Assembly (NCBI GenBank): GCA_021827645.1
Contig: JAKAVA010000027.1
Coordinates: 1-61,525 of the forward strand
DNA: 61,525 bases
Source of the DNA: Planctomycetota bacterium
GTDB lineage: Bacteria > Planctomycetota > Phycisphaerae > WQYP01
Direction of reading: 5' to 3'
The position numbers and the translations under genes are program-made. Below the pieces are notes generated by a model that saw only the letters and a program-made list of their open reading frames with translations, was not told the origin of the DNA and did no database searches. Below, in pieces: positions 9,265-18,488 of the stretch (the first letter of the stretch is position 1; each line of letters opens with the position of its first letter).

Positions 9265-10541
9265 GCGTACCCCCGGTCAGCGTTGCATGGACGAAAGAAT
9301 GGCCTGATGTCGCGATTTTCGCCGCCACCTACCTCGGATTGGCCTTAGGGGGCGTGCCCAGGACGAAGCTGGACCGCAGCGCCATTGCGCTTCTCGGGGC
9401 CATTGCGGTTCTTCTGGCCCGTCGCCTTTCATTCAACGATGCGATGGGGCAGGTAAGTTTTCCCACCTTGGCGCTGCTCATATCGCTGATGGTCATTTCC
9501 GCCCAACTGCGCCTGGCTGGATTTTATCAGTGGGTGGTGATGCGAATCGTAGAAGTTGCCCGTCGCCCGCGCAGTCTGCTCTGGGGTGTGATTGCCGCGT
9601 CCGCCGGGCTCTCCGCCCTGTTTGCCAATGATGTTGTCTGCCTGATCTTTACTCCGGTGCTCTGTGTCGCTCTCAAGCGGGCGGGGCGGGATCCAGTCCC
9701 TTATCTGATGGCGTTGGTCACGAGTTCAAATATCGGTTCGGCAGCCACGCTGATCGGTAATCCGCAAAATATGCTCATCAGCCAGACTGCCCATCTGAGT
9801 TTTTTCGCATACACCGCAATGGTTATTCCTCTTGTATTGGCTGTGTTGATTTGCGACGGCCTGATCATCGGTTGGGTTTATCGCCGACGATTGGTTTCCG
9901 TCATCTCCGTGCCGGGCAAATCACAGCCGTTGCACGAAAAAATTCATCCCCAATGGGGGATTATCCGAAAAACGCTCTTCATCATGTCGCTGTTGCTCCT
10001 GGCTATGCTTCTGGGAGATGTGCTGCATCTCCCCATCGCCATTTCCGCCATGACGGCCGCGGGACTGGTCATGATCTCCCGAAAAACCCGTCCGGCCGAT
10101 CTGTTTTCTCTTGTGAGTTGGAATCTGATCCTCCTTTTCGTAGGGCTGTTTATCGTCGTTGGGGATATTCAAAGCCGACAATTGCTCGATCCGGTCATCT
10201 CACACCTGGCCTCCATGGGGGTACATCTGGAGGCATTCTTTCCCCTTTCCGTCGTCACATTGGTACTTTCTAACCTGGTCAACAATGTACCCGCCGTTCT
10301 GCTCCTGAAGCCGGTAATTCCCCTTTCCGCCACACTAAGTTGGTATGTGTTAGCCGTTATCAGCACTTTTGCAGGTAACTTTACCATGCTCGGATCGATC
10401 GCAAATCTGCTGGTCAGCGAGCAGGCTAAAGCCAATGATGTACGACTCGATTATGTCGAATATCTGAAGGTCGGCGTTCCGATCACACTGCTGAGCGTTG
10501 CCTTGACGATCGGTTACTTTACATTTGTTTCGCATATGTAA
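9261..10541 (+). CDS. SLC13/ArsB-type anion permease
   Basis: The 426-residue protein has about ten to twelve hydrophobic helices. It carries the paired family motifs: ANDVVCLIFTPVLCVAL followed by SSNIGSAATLIGNPQNMLI in the first half, and NLVNNVPAVLLLKPVIPL in the second. Members of the ion-transporter superfamily with these motifs move dicarboxylates, sulfate, arsenite or sodium; the substrate here cannot be told. The GTG start at 9261 overlaps the stop of the AsmA-like gene as GTGA, which suggests coupled translation. No arsenic-resistance genes lie beside it. Confidence 0.85.
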   Translation: MSVPPVSVAWTKEWPDVAIFAATYLGLALGGVPRTKLDRSAIALLGAIAVLLARRLSFNDAMGQVSFPTLALLISLMVISAQLRLAGFYQWVVMRIVEVARRPRSLLWGVIAASAGLSALFANDVVCLIFTPVLCVALKRAGRDPVPYLMALVTSSNIGSAATLIGNPQNMLISQTAHLSFFAYTAMVIPLVLAVLICDGLIIGWVYRRRLVSVISVPGKSQPLHEKIHPQWGIIRKTLFIMSLLLLAMLLGDVLHLPIAISAMTAAGLVMISRKTRPADLFSLVSWNLILLFVGLFIVVGDIQSRQLLDPVISHLASMGVHLEAFFPLSVVTLVLSNLVNNVPAVLLLKPVIPLSATLSWYVLAVISTFAGNFTMLGSIANLLVSEQAKANDVRLDYVEYLKVGVPITLLSVALTIGYFTFVSHM

Positions 10542-10681
10542 CATGATGTAAATCAAGTAGTTATACATAATTATCGGGCGGTGAAACTCCCCCTTGAGTT
10601 GGGCGGCCGGGATTTCCTGCTGCCCATGCGTTTCGCGGGAAAGATGCACCATTGGGCGGCCGAAAATACCTTTTGCCTGAT

Positions 10682-10709
10682 TTGACGCCCCTGACCCCCG
10701 CGGTAGAAT
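10682..10709 (+). promoter_or_regulatory. Candidate promoter of rpmA
   Basis: TTGACG at 10682-10687 and TAGAAT at 10704-10709 have a 16-base spacer. They lie about 90 bases upstream of the L27 start. Confidence 0.5.
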
Positions 10710-10796
10710 AACAGGTCTATGTTGACGGAAGGCTGCAGAGTGCCCCATACGCGCGGTGCGTGGAGCGATCTGCGGCAAATGACAGGGTAAATCATC

Positions 10797-11045
10797 ATGG
10801 CGCACAAAAAAGGGCAGGGTTCCACCAGCAACGGACGCGATAGTAATCCAAAATATCTGGGCATTAAGGCCTACGCCGGGGAACTTGTTACGACCGGTTC
10901 CATCATCGTGCGTCAGCGCGGGACCAAATTCAAGCCGGGCAAGAATGTCGGCTTGGCGCGGGACGATAGCTTATTTGCGCTATCGGATGGAAAGGTGGCG
11001 TTCGCTGCCAATCATCGGGTATCGGTTGAACCTCTGACCCACTGA
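10797..11045 (+). CDS. rpmA: 50S ribosomal protein L27
   Basis: The 82-residue product matches L27 throughout: [20 protein letters not shown] at the start, then [20 protein letters not shown] and [17 protein letters not shown]27 sits at the peptidyl-transferase centre, and its N-terminal tail reaches toward the tRNA acceptor ends. MAHKKG is directly at the initiator Met, so there is no N-terminal presequence of the cleaved Firmicutes type. In most bacteria rplU (L21) lies directly upstream; here the 255 upstream bases hold a promoter and no L21 gene, so rpmA appears to be transcribed alone. Confidence 0.97.
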   Translation: MAHKKGQGSTSNGRDSNPKYLGIKAYAGELVTTGSIIVRQRGTKFKPGKNVGLARDDSLFALSDGKVAFAANHRVSVEPLTH

Positions 11046-11546
11046 TCAACTGGATCGGCGTAAACCGATATCTCCATGGGTAAACGAGATTTTGGCGGCG
11101 GGGTGGTTGGTGACAACCTGACCCGCCGCTGATCTTTTACGCATATGCCCTGTAAGTTGCCTCGACCATGCAAAACATGGCCATCTCCTCAGTTCACTCT
11201 TCGGCATCCCGGCAGGTGATTTGAGGCCGGTCAATGATCGTAGACCATTTGCCGCGATACATGATCCCAGTTGTCATGATGGCGCGATAAAATGATGGAT
11301 GGCGCAGCTTCAAGGGATGTTCATGCGAAGCGGTCTTTCTCCAGGGATGCGTGCAGTGGATAGGGGGAGCGGTGATAGGGCCGAGTAACGGCAAACTCCG
11401 GGCTCAGGCTTATTTATCCCGTCCGCCGTTATGAAAACCCGCACGGAAGATGGTTAATATTTTTGCGGCACGCTATTTGCGCATCGTGATAAATCGATTA
11501 CATTAGCCCACGCCCGAGTTGGGTTAAAGAAAGGAATCCCAGAGCC
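11046..11546. other. Non-coding gap between rpmA and pyc
   Basis: These 500 bases hold no credible open frame. The only thing seen is a candidate promoter at the pyc end. No tRNA or riboswitch fold was noticed. Confidence 0.5.
11477..11504 (+). promoter_or_regulatory. Candidate promoter of pyc
   Basis: TTGCGC at 11477-11482 and TACATT at 11499-11504 have a 16-base spacer and lie 43 bases upstream of the pyc start. Both boxes deviate from consensus. Confidence 0.35.
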
Positions 11547-14500
11547 ATGCAAAAGCTGCTTGTCGCCAATCGAAGTGAAATTGCCATTCGCGTGATGCGG
11601 GCGGCGACAGAACTCGGTCTCCGAACGGTTGCTATCTATTCCCATGAAGACCGATATTCTCTGCACCGATTCAAGGCGGATGAAAGTTATCAGGTGGGGG
11701 GGCCCGACGCGCCGGTTAAAAATTATCTCAACATTCCCGCCATCATTGAACTGGCCAAGGCGCACGATGTCGATGCGATCCACCCCGGTTACGGCTTTCT
11801 ATCAGAAAATGCCGACTTCGCCGAGGCGTGTCAGGCCGCCGGTATCACCTTCATCGGGCCGACTCCGGAGATGCTGCGCAGTTTTGGCGATAAAACCGCG
11901 GCTCGCGCCATCGCCCATCGTGCCGGCGCACCGATCCTGCCCGGCACGCAGCACGGAGTCAGCGACCCGGCAAAAATAAAGAAGATGGCCCGCGATATCG
12001 GTTTTCCACTGATCATCAAAGCCAGCTTTGGCGGCGGTGGACGTGGGATGCGTGTGGTGCAGAAACCGGCCGACCTCGCCGCCAAACTTGAAGAGGCCCA
12101 ACGCGAGGCGGGCGGCGCTTTCGGAAAATCCGAAGTCTTTCTCGAACGCTACATCACCCACGCCAAACATATCGAAGTGCAGCTTCTCGGCGACAGTCAC
12201 GGCAACCTCGTGCATCTTTTTGAACGCGACTGCAGCGTCCAGCGACGCCACCAGAAGGTGGTGGAACTCGCCCCCAGCGTCGGGCTGGACCCTGAACTGC
12301 GGCAGCGTATCTGCGATACCGCCGTGCGCATCGGCCGCGAGGTGAACTATCGCAATGCCGGCACTGTCGAATTTCTGGTGGATATCGACACCGGTGAGTT
12401 TTTCTTCATTGAAGTTAATCCGCGCATTCAGGTCGAACACACCGTCACTGAAATTATTACGGGAATCGATCTCGTGCGGTCGCAGATTTTGGTTGCTCAG
12501 GGACACAATCTCCATGAAGCACCGCTGAATATACCGCGGCAACCGGACATGACCTACCGCGGTGTTGCCATTCAGTGTCGTATCACAACAGAAGACGCCG
12601 CCAATCAATTCACGCCGGATTACGGTCGAATATCCAGCTATCGGTCGCCGGCGGGTTTCGGTGTGCGTCTCGACGGCGGTACGGCATACGCCGGTGCGGT
12701 GATCACGCCATATTTCGACTCTCTGCTGGTCAAGTTGACTTGTTTTGCGCCGACACTGGAAGAATCCATCAGCCGTTCATTACGGGCCCTTTCAGAATTT
12801 CGCGTTCGTGGGGTTAAAACCAACATCCCATTTCTTGAAAATGTCGTGCGCCATCCGGATTTTGTTTCCGGTCGGGCTATCACCACGCTCATCGATTCCA
12901 CACCGGCGCTGTTTCGTTTCACCAGCCGTCGCGATCGCGCTTCCAAGTTGCTCAGTTATCTGGGCGAGGTGATTGTCAATGGATCGCCGGAGGTTAAAAA
13001 ACTTCCTGATCTGTCGCTGATGACCCCGCCGCCGGCGCTTCCCGAGGCCGGTTCCGAGCCGCTGCCGCCGGGATCGCGTGATGAATTTCTGCGGCTCGGT
13101 GCACAGAAATTCTGTCAATCATTGGTCAATACCCGTGCCGTGCTTGTAACCGATACCACCATGCGCGATGCCCATCAGAGTCTGCTGGCGACTCGTATGC
13201 GCACCATCGATATGCTGCCAGCTGCCTCGGCCATGGCGCGGCGCGCACCCGGGATCTTCAGCCTGGAGATGTGGGGCGGAGCCACCTTCGACAGCTCCAT
13301 GCGGTTCCTTCACGAAGACCCGTGGGATCGGCTCGCCCAGCTTCGCGTGGCGGCCCCCAACGTGCTCTTTCAGATGCTGTTGCGGGCGAGCAACGCCGTC
13401 GGCTACACCAATTACCCCGACAATGTAGTGAAGTTTTTTGTTAAAACGGCGGCGGCCGCCGGCATCGATATCTTCCGCATCTTTGATTCGCTCAACTGGA
13501 CGCGCAACATGCGCGTGGCCATGGATGCGGTTAATGAATACGGCGCCATCTGTGAGGCCGCCATCTGCTACACCGGCGATATCCTCAACCCGCAACGTAA
13601 AAAATACACACTTTCCTATTACACCAAAATGGCAAGGGAACTTGAGAAGATGGGGGCGCACATTCTGGCCATCAAAGATATGGCCGGTTTGCTCAAACCC
13701 CCGGCCGCCAAGGAACTCATCAGTGCCCTGCGGCAGGAAATCGGTCTGCCGATTGCGCTGCATACCCACGATACGGCCGGTGTGCAGTCGGCCACGCTGC
13801 TGATGGCGGCTGAAGCCGGCGTTCAGATCGTCGATGCCGCCTTTGGCCCGATGAGCGGCATGACCAGTCAGCCCAATTTGAATTCACTCGTCGCCGCGCT
13901 GGCCAACACTCCGCGTGATACCGGTCTCAACAGTGCCATTCTGGCGGAGCTTTCCGATTATTGGGAAGCCGTCCGACGCTTTTATCAACCGTTTGAGGAA
14001 GGAATGCTCGCCAGCACCGCCAGCGTTTACCAGCACGAAATGCCCGGCGGCCAGTACACGAATCTGCGCGTGCAGGCCCGCAGTCTGGGGCTTGGCGAAC
14101 GCTGGAATGAAATCACCCGGATGTACGCCGAGGTGAATCAACTTTTCGGCGATATTGTCAAGGTGACGCCGTCAAGCAAAGTGGTCGGTGACATGGCGCT
14201 GTTCATGGTTACCAATAATCTCAAGCCCGCTGATATTCTCGATGAATCCCGCCACATCGATTTCCCCAAAAGTGTGGTCGAGATGTTCCGCGGCGATTTG
14301 GGCCAGCCTCCCGGCGGTTGGCCGAAAAAATTGCAGAAAATCATCCTCCGCGGTGATAAACCATCCACCGCCCGCCCAGGTAGCAAAATGCGGCCGGTCA
14401 ACATGGATAAAGTGCGCGGTGAACTGGCAAAGAAAATTCATCGTGAGGTTGCCGACGCCGACCTGGCAAGTTATCTCATGTATCCGGAAGTCTTTACCGC

Positions 14501-14984
14501 CTTTGAAAAATTCCGTCGCCAGTTTGATGATGTCAGCGTGCTTCCCACCAAGGCCTTCTTCTATCCCCTGCAGCCTTTCGTAGAAGTGCCGGTGGAACTC
14601 GAGCCCGGGAAAACCATGCTGATCAAGTTCATCACTTCCGGTGATGCCGATCCCGATGGCATGCGAACTATTTTCTTTGAACTCAATGGCCAGCCGCGCG
14701 AGGTGAAGATTCATGATCGCTCCCTGAGCGGCAAATCTCGAACCAGCCTTCCCAAGGCGGATCGCGATAATCCGCGCCATGTCGGTGCCCCGATGCCCGG
14801 CAAGATTTCAACCCTCGCCGTGAGTCTCGGTCAATCCATCGCCAAAGGTGAAAAGCTCCTTTCCATCGAGGCCATGAAGATGGAAACCAGCGTTTATTGC
14901 CCTGTTGACGGTAAAATAGCGAAAATAGTCACGCCGCCCGGAACCATAGTTTCCTCTGGCGACCTGCTTATTGAATTGGAATAG
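11547..14984 (+). CDS. pyc: Pyruvate carboxylase, full length
   Basis: The enzyme carboxylates pyruvate to oxaloacetate using ATP, bicarbonate and biotin, and so refills the TCA cycle. The 1145-residue chain has all parts in one polypeptide. The biotin carboxylase half starts KLLVANRSEIAIRVMRAA and contains the ATP-grasp loop GGGGRGMR and FIEVNPRIQVEHTVTE. The carboxyltransferase starts near residue 536 with DTTMRDAHQSLLATRM, and its metal site is around HTHDTAG. The C-terminal biotinyl domain has the acceptor Lys 1111 within EAMKMETS. The length is typical of single-chain Pyc. A ribosome site (AAAGGAA) precedes ATG 11547, and a hairpin terminator follows the stop. It stands alone between rpmA and a lipoprotein gene. 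Confidence 0.97.
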   Translation: MQKLLVANRSEIAIRVMRAATELGLRTVAIYSHEDRYSLHRFKADESYQVGGPDAPVKNYLNIPAIIELAKAHDVDAIHPGYGFLSENADFAEACQAAGITFIGPTPEMLRSFGDKTAARAIAHRAGAPILPGTQHGVSDPAKIKKMARDIGFPLIIKASFGGGGRGMRVVQKPADLAAKLEEAQREAGGAFGKSEVFLERYITHAKHIEVQLLGDSHGNLVHLFERDCSVQRRHQKVVELAPSVGLDPELRQRICDTAVRIGREVNYRNAGTVEFLVDIDTGEFFFIEVNPRIQVEHTVTEIITGIDLVRSQILVAQGHNLHEAPLNIPRQPDMTYRGVAIQCRITTEDAANQFTPDYGRISSYRSPAGFGVRLDGGTAYAGAVITPYFDSLLVKLTCFAPTLEESISRSLRALSEFRVRGVKTNIPFLENVVRHPDFVSGRAITTLIDSTPALFRFTSRRDRASKLLSYLGEVIVNGSPEVKKLPDLSLMTPPPALPEAGSEPLPPGSRDEFLRLGAQKFCQSLVNTRAVLVTDTTMRDAHQSLLATRMRTIDMLPAASAMARRAPGIFSLEMWGGATFDSSMRFLHEDPWDRLAQLRVAAPNVLFQMLLRASNAVGYTNYPDNVVKFFVKTAAAAGIDIFRIFDSLNWTRNMRVAMDAVNEYGAICEAAICYTGDILNPQRKKYTLSYYTKMARELEKMGAHILAIKDMAGLLKPPAAKELISALRQEIGLPIALHTHDTAGVQSATLLMAAEAGVQIVDAAFGPMSGMTSQPNLNSLVAALANTPRDTGLNSAILAELSDYWEAVRRFYQPFEEGMLASTASVYQHEMPGGQYTNLRVQARSLGLGERWNEITRMYAEVNQLFGDIVKVTPSSKVVGDMALFMVTNNLKPADILDESRHIDFPKSVVEMFRGDLGQPPGGWPKKLQKIILRGDKPSTARPGSKMRPVNMDKVRGELAKKIHREVADADLASYLMYPEVFTAFEKFRRQFDDVSVLPTKAFFYPLQPFVEVPVELEPGKTMLIKFITSGDADPDGMRTIFFELNGQPREVKIHDRSLSGKSRTSLPKADRDNPRHVGAPMPGKISTLAVSLGQSIAKGEKLLSIEAMKMETSVYCPVDGKIAKIVTPPGTIVSSGDLLIELE

Positions 14985-14989
14985 GTGAC

Positions 14990-15030
14990 TGCCCGGTAAT
15001 TCAGGGTTTTCGCCCCTATCCGGGCATTTG
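14990..15030 (+). terminator. Terminator hairpin after pyc
   Basis: TGCCCGG at 14990-14996 pairs with CCGGGCA at 15020-15026, and the inner AGGG and CCCCT extend the stem. TTTG follows. The element begins six bases after the pyc stop. It looks like an intrinsic terminator with a short T-run. Confidence 0.65.
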
Positions 15031-15063
15031 TGAAAAATCGTGTCCCGTGGTTAAATCCGGTGG

Positions 15064-15507
15064 ATGATGAAACGTCTGATTATGTGCATGGCTGCGGCAG
15101 GATTGCTCACCCTTTCAGGTTGTGTGGAGCGATCCATCACCATCGTCACCGATCCGCCCGGATCCATTGTCTATCTCAACGACGTTGAAAAGGGGACCAC
15201 GCCGCTGACCACCTCCTTTGAATGGTACGGTGTTTATGGCATTCGCATCCGCGGGAAGAAAAACATCGGCACGCCGACCGATCCGAAATATCAGTATTAT
15301 TATCTCCATACGCACCGCGCCACCACCCGGCCCTGGTTCCAGTACTACGGAATCGATCTGATCGCCGCCCTGCTGCCGATCGAATTTAAGGATCATAAAA
15401 TCTGGGCATTTGTGGTTCCGCCCGTCAAAACATTGCCGAACAAACAATTGATTCAGAATGCCCAGAACATGCGGGATAAACTTAACGCCCTGCCCAAGCC
15501 GAAGTAA
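15064..15507 (+). CDS. PEGA-domain lipoprotein
   Basis: The 147-residue protein starts with a lipoprotein signal, LIMCMAAAGLLTLSGC, with the lipobox Cys at about residue 20. It continues directly into a PEGA-like beta module (ITIVTDPPGSIVYLND, then GTTPLTTSFEWYG). PEGA domains are small surface or cell-wall-associated modules. The remaining part (RPWFQYYGIDLIAALLPI) resembles planctomycete PEGA lipoproteins, from memory. Two ATG codons stand in tandem at 15064 and 15067 and either could be the start. No neighbour explains its role. Confidence 0.75.
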   Translation: MMKRLIMCMAAAGLLTLSGCVERSITIVTDPPGSIVYLNDVEKGTTPLTTSFEWYGVYGIRIRGKKNIGTPTDPKYQYYYLHTHRATTRPWFQYYGIDLIAALLPIEFKDHKIWAFVVPPVKTLPNKQLIQNAQNMRDKLNALPKPK

Positions 15508-15550
15508 CGCATGAAATGCGGGCATCGGGGGCGGGAAAGGAATGTGACCG

Positions 15551-16027
15551 GTGAATTCGCAGCCCCGAAGCAACCTTCCGCCGAATCCGCCGCCGAGTGC
15601 ACCACAGAACAGTGAAGCAGTGCTCAGCGCCCAACATCGCGCCGCTGTGCGGGCCGCAAACAAACGCCGACGCCTGATCCTCGCTTTCGCGATTATGGGA
15701 TACATACTCGTGCCCGTCGGTATTACGGTGGCTTTCCGGTCGCAAATAGGTATTCATCGATCCGATGCTGACCGGGCCATGGCGCCGTGGCAGATGGGGG
15801 CAGGCTTATTGATTATTGCGATCGGAGTGGGGCTGGTTATCACAGCGAGAATTCTATACCGTCCGGCGCCGATGGTGCGGCGCTGCCAATGCGGCTATTC
15901 AGGTTTGTGCAGGCATGAGCGGGGAGAGGAGCGTGTCGGATCGATGCCGATGACCGATTTTCTCTGCGCCGCTTTCTCCGTCGGTTGGAACCCCATCTGC
16001 CCGCAGTGCGGCAATCGCTGGTCGTAA
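15551..16027 (+). CDS. Membrane protein with C-terminal Cys pairs
   Basis: The 158-residue product has a Pro-rich, basic N-terminus, two membrane helices (about 42-62 and 82-104) and a short C-terminal tail with RCQCGYSGLC and CPQCGNRW. The four-Cys pattern suggests a small zinc ribbon on the cytosolic side. I recognise no family. The start is GTG 15551, with AAAGG about 10-15 bases upstream. It follows the lipoprotein gene by 43 bases, so the two may be co-transcribed. Confidence 0.55.
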   Translation: MNSQPRSNLPPNPPPSAPQNSEAVLSAQHRAAVRAANKRRRLILAFAIMGYILVPVGITVAFRSQIGIHRSDADRAMAPWQMGAGLLIIAIGVGLVITARILYRPAPMVRRCQCGYSGLCRHERGEERVGSMPMTDFLCAAFSVGWNPICPQCGNRWS

Positions 16028-16069
16028 ATCCACAGCAGTGCGGTGCCGATGTGCACATCGCCGATGCCA

Positions 16070-16897
16070 TTACCCGGGCTCGCCGAAATCCTCCGATATC
16101 TGATTCGTCCCGATGGTGGCCGACACAGACTGCCGCTGGAATCGCAGCCAGATGTAGCCAATCGCCAAGGCCACGGCGACGGTGAGCAGGGCCGCAATCG
16201 GTGCGGTGCCAAAACCCAGGCCGCTCATATCTCGCGGCTTGTCAAACCAATCCGCAAATGATGCGCCCATCGGGCGCGTGAGAATGTAGGCGATCCAGAA
16301 TGCCGCCACTTCGTTAAGCCTGAAAACAAAATAAGCAATCCCCGCTGCCGCAAAAAGGAGGCTGAACATGATGGCCGAATTGAGATAACCGAGGCCGAAG
16401 GTCGACGCCGTCAAATCCCCGGCCGCCGTGCCCAGCGCAAAGGTGGCAATCACGGTCGCCCAATAAAATAATTCACGCCTCGGTGTGGCGACGCTGTGAA
16501 TCGAGAGTGTTTTTTCACTGGCATTCCATCCCCAGAGGATCAGCAGCAGACTGCCGGCGAAAAGGCTCGTGGATATCACATACGGCACACCCAACACGAC
16601 GTGAATCACATCCGCCACCATGGTGCCGAAAATACTGACCATCACCACCAGCAGCCAATAGGCGAGGGGGCGATACCGCGTTGTACGAAATTGCAGCCAC
16701 AAGGCCAGCAGAAAGCCCAGCCCTCCACTGACCACCGCCACATACGGATTAACATGAAAAACCAGAAAGTCCGATGTCGCCTCACCCATCGCTGTGGAAA
16801 GTATCTTGGCCACCCAGAACGCCAGCGTGATTTCCGGCACTTTTGTCGCGTAATATTTACGCTCATCAATCTGCCGAAAAATGTTGGCCCAACCCAT
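16070..16897 (-). CDS. DUF347/COG4705-type membrane protein
   Basis: The 275-residue protein consists almost wholly of membrane helices in repeated units. Each unit opens with a motif such as KVPEITLAFWVAKILSTAMG, followed by GEATSDFL and later GTAAGDLTAS and TRPMGASFADW. This is the DUF347 repeat pattern of COG4705 proteins, annotated elsewhere as predicted membrane-anchored proteins, possibly transporters. ATG 16897 is preferred because AGGAGAG lies just upstream; the frame is open 18 codons further up, but without membrane or signal character. Confidence 0.8.
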   Translation of the reverse strand: MGWANIFRQIDERKYYATKVPEITLAFWVAKILSTAMGEATSDFLVFHVNPYVAVVSGGLGFLLALWLQFRTTRYRPLAYWLLVVMVSIFGTMVADVIHVVLGVPYVISTSLFAGSLLLILWGWNASEKTLSIHSVATPRRELFYWATVIATFALGTAAGDLTASTFGLGYLNSAIMFSLLFAAAGIAYFVFRLNEVAAFWIAYILTRPMGASFADWFDKPRDMSGLGFGTAPIAALLTVAVALAIGYIWLRFQRQSVSATIGTNQISEDFGEPG

Positions 16898-17240
16898 TAA
16901 GCTCTCCTTCTGCTTGCAAGTACGCGCCCGGACACATCTGCCCCGGCCCATGAAATCAGCGGAAAAACGCTTCTATCCAAGCCCTGTGCACGTCCTAATC
17001 GCGACAGGGCATGCCCGCTTGATCCGATACGCCCAGCCCGACCGCGGGTGGGCACCGCAGTTTATCAAGTTTACGCGTCAGAGCCAAAAAAGTTTTTCAA
17101 AAAATCCGCTTCAAAGCAATCGATGCGGAAAATCGATGGCGGCGCTTATCTGCGGATTCACCAATGTGCACCGGCTGCATAAATAATTATGAGACGCTCA
17201 CCCGCTCATCCCGCCCGATCAAAATAAAGTCTCGCGCCGT
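16898..17240. other. Non-coding gap
   Basis: About 340 bases between two minus-strand genes. No open frame, tRNA or clear terminator was seen; the promoter of the DUF347 gene should lie at the left end. Confidence 0.4.
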
Positions 17241-18017
17241 TTATGCCGCATCGATCAGCGGGTCGGGCTTGACCTCCTCGGCCCCGCGTTTCAGCCGCAG
17301 CAGAATCACGTGCGGCGGACAGAACATTCTTACTCGCAAACCGGCCTTGCCGACACCCCGATTTACCACCAGCCATGTATCCCCCACGCGATGCACCCCC
17401 GTGCACATGTAATTCGGTAAGACATCGTGGCGGATAATCGGTTTGCCGTCCGGATAGCATATCTGGCCGCCGTGGGTATGGCCGGCCAGGCACACATCAA
17501 TCCGGGCCGCAGCAGCGGCGTGAATCAGATCCGGATAGTGCATCAGCATCAGTTTGAAGGCCTGCGGTGGGATACCGGCAAGAGCCGCCGGTATGTCGGT
17601 GTCAATTCGCCTGTGCTGTGCCAGGCCCACAACCGCAATCTGCGATTGACCGCGGGTAAGCCATTGTGATCGATTCATCAACGGTGTAAAACCGCGCTCC
17701 TCCAGCGCAGGCAGAATTTCCTTCGCGTCATGATTGCCGAGAATAAAGAAGCGCCCCAGCGGCGCCCGCACCGGTTCCAGCAGGCGATGGATGGAGGCGA
17801 GCGATGTTTTCCACCGCCAACTTCGATGCCCCAGATCGCCGGTAATCACCAGCAGATCGGTGGAGATGGCCTCAAGCCGTCGTGAGAGCTCTGCCGCCGA
17901 CGCCGTCCATCGCGTAAGATGCAGGTCAGAAATATGTAATATCCGCACATCATCAAACCCGACGGGCAGGCGGCTGCTGAACAAGACGAGCGGTTCAATC
18001 ATTGCGGTTCGGCGCAT
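17241..18017 (-). CDS. Metallophosphoesterase (YkuE-like)
   Basis: The 258-residue protein has the complete calcineurin-like metal-site motif set in order: ILHISDLHL, VITGDLGH, FILGNHD, LMHYPD and LAGHTHGGQ. The final GHTHGGQICYP and the late VNRGVG/GLRVR elements resemble the YkuE/YaeI branch, which acts on phosphoester bonds at the membrane or on lipid A-type substrates in some species. No signal peptide is evident, so the substrate and location are open. Confidence 0.88.
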   Translation of the reverse strand: MRRTAMIEPLVLFSSRLPVGFDDVRILHISDLHLTRWTASAAELSRRLEAISTDLLVITGDLGHRSWRWKTSLASIHRLLEPVRAPLGRFFILGNHDAKEILPALEERGFTPLMNRSQWLTRGQSQIAVVGLAQHRRIDTDIPAALAGIPPQAFKLMLMHYPDLIHAAAAARIDVCLAGHTHGGQICYPDGKPIIRHDVLPNYMCTGVHRVGDTWLVVNRGVGKAGLRVRMFCPPHVILLRLKRGAEEVKPDPLIDAA

Positions 18018-18137
18018 GGCGCAGCTCCTTTCTCCTTATCTTATGCCAATCACGCCCGGACGAGGTGGGGCGTGGCGTCTGCAAACAACAGCGGGTATAA
18101 AGTTGAAAGGAGTCCTGCCCCCTCCTCGCAGTAAATA

Positions 18138-18488
18138 TCAGCGAAAAATCACGGACCATTTCCCGGTGGTGGTACCAAGAATTACGGCGACGACAAGGCC
18201 AATCACCCACAGCGCAAGTATGATCAAAACGAATAGTTGAATCAGCCGGTGCGCTCTGGGCGAAGGCCCCCCTTTATTAAACCTGCAATTCATGCCGACT
18301 AACCAGTCACCCATCAGGTAGGCGAAAATGGGCGCCGTGAGGAACGCGAATGATGGTAACCATTTGGACACCAGCACGTTTATTCCCGCCATCGCATACA
18401 TTGCAATCGTCGAGAGGAGGAGCCCGAATCTCGCAGACAGGCTCGGCAGCCCAAAAAGTCTATTAATTCCTTCCGAATCATTCGTCAT
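18138..18488 (-). CDS. Small membrane protein, unknown function
   Basis: The 116-residue protein has three predicted membrane helices, near 18-40, 45-66 and 82-105. ATG 18488 is chosen because GAGGAAG lies seven bases upstream; the frame remains open for 122 more codons, but that stretch is rich in Arg and Cys and not protein-like. No family is recognised. It is 120 bases upstream of the phosphoesterase gene on the same strand. Confidence 0.5.
   Translation of the reverse strand: MTNDSEGINRLFGLPSLSARFGLLLSTIAMYAMAGINVLVSKWLPSFAFLTAPIFAYLMGDWLVGMNCRFNKGGPSPRAHRLIQLFVLIILALWVIGLVVAVILGTTTGKWSVIFR

Noticed and set aside
11802..12608. Long open frame antisense to pyc
   Set aside because: It is fully opposite conserved biotin carboxylase sequence and has no family features.
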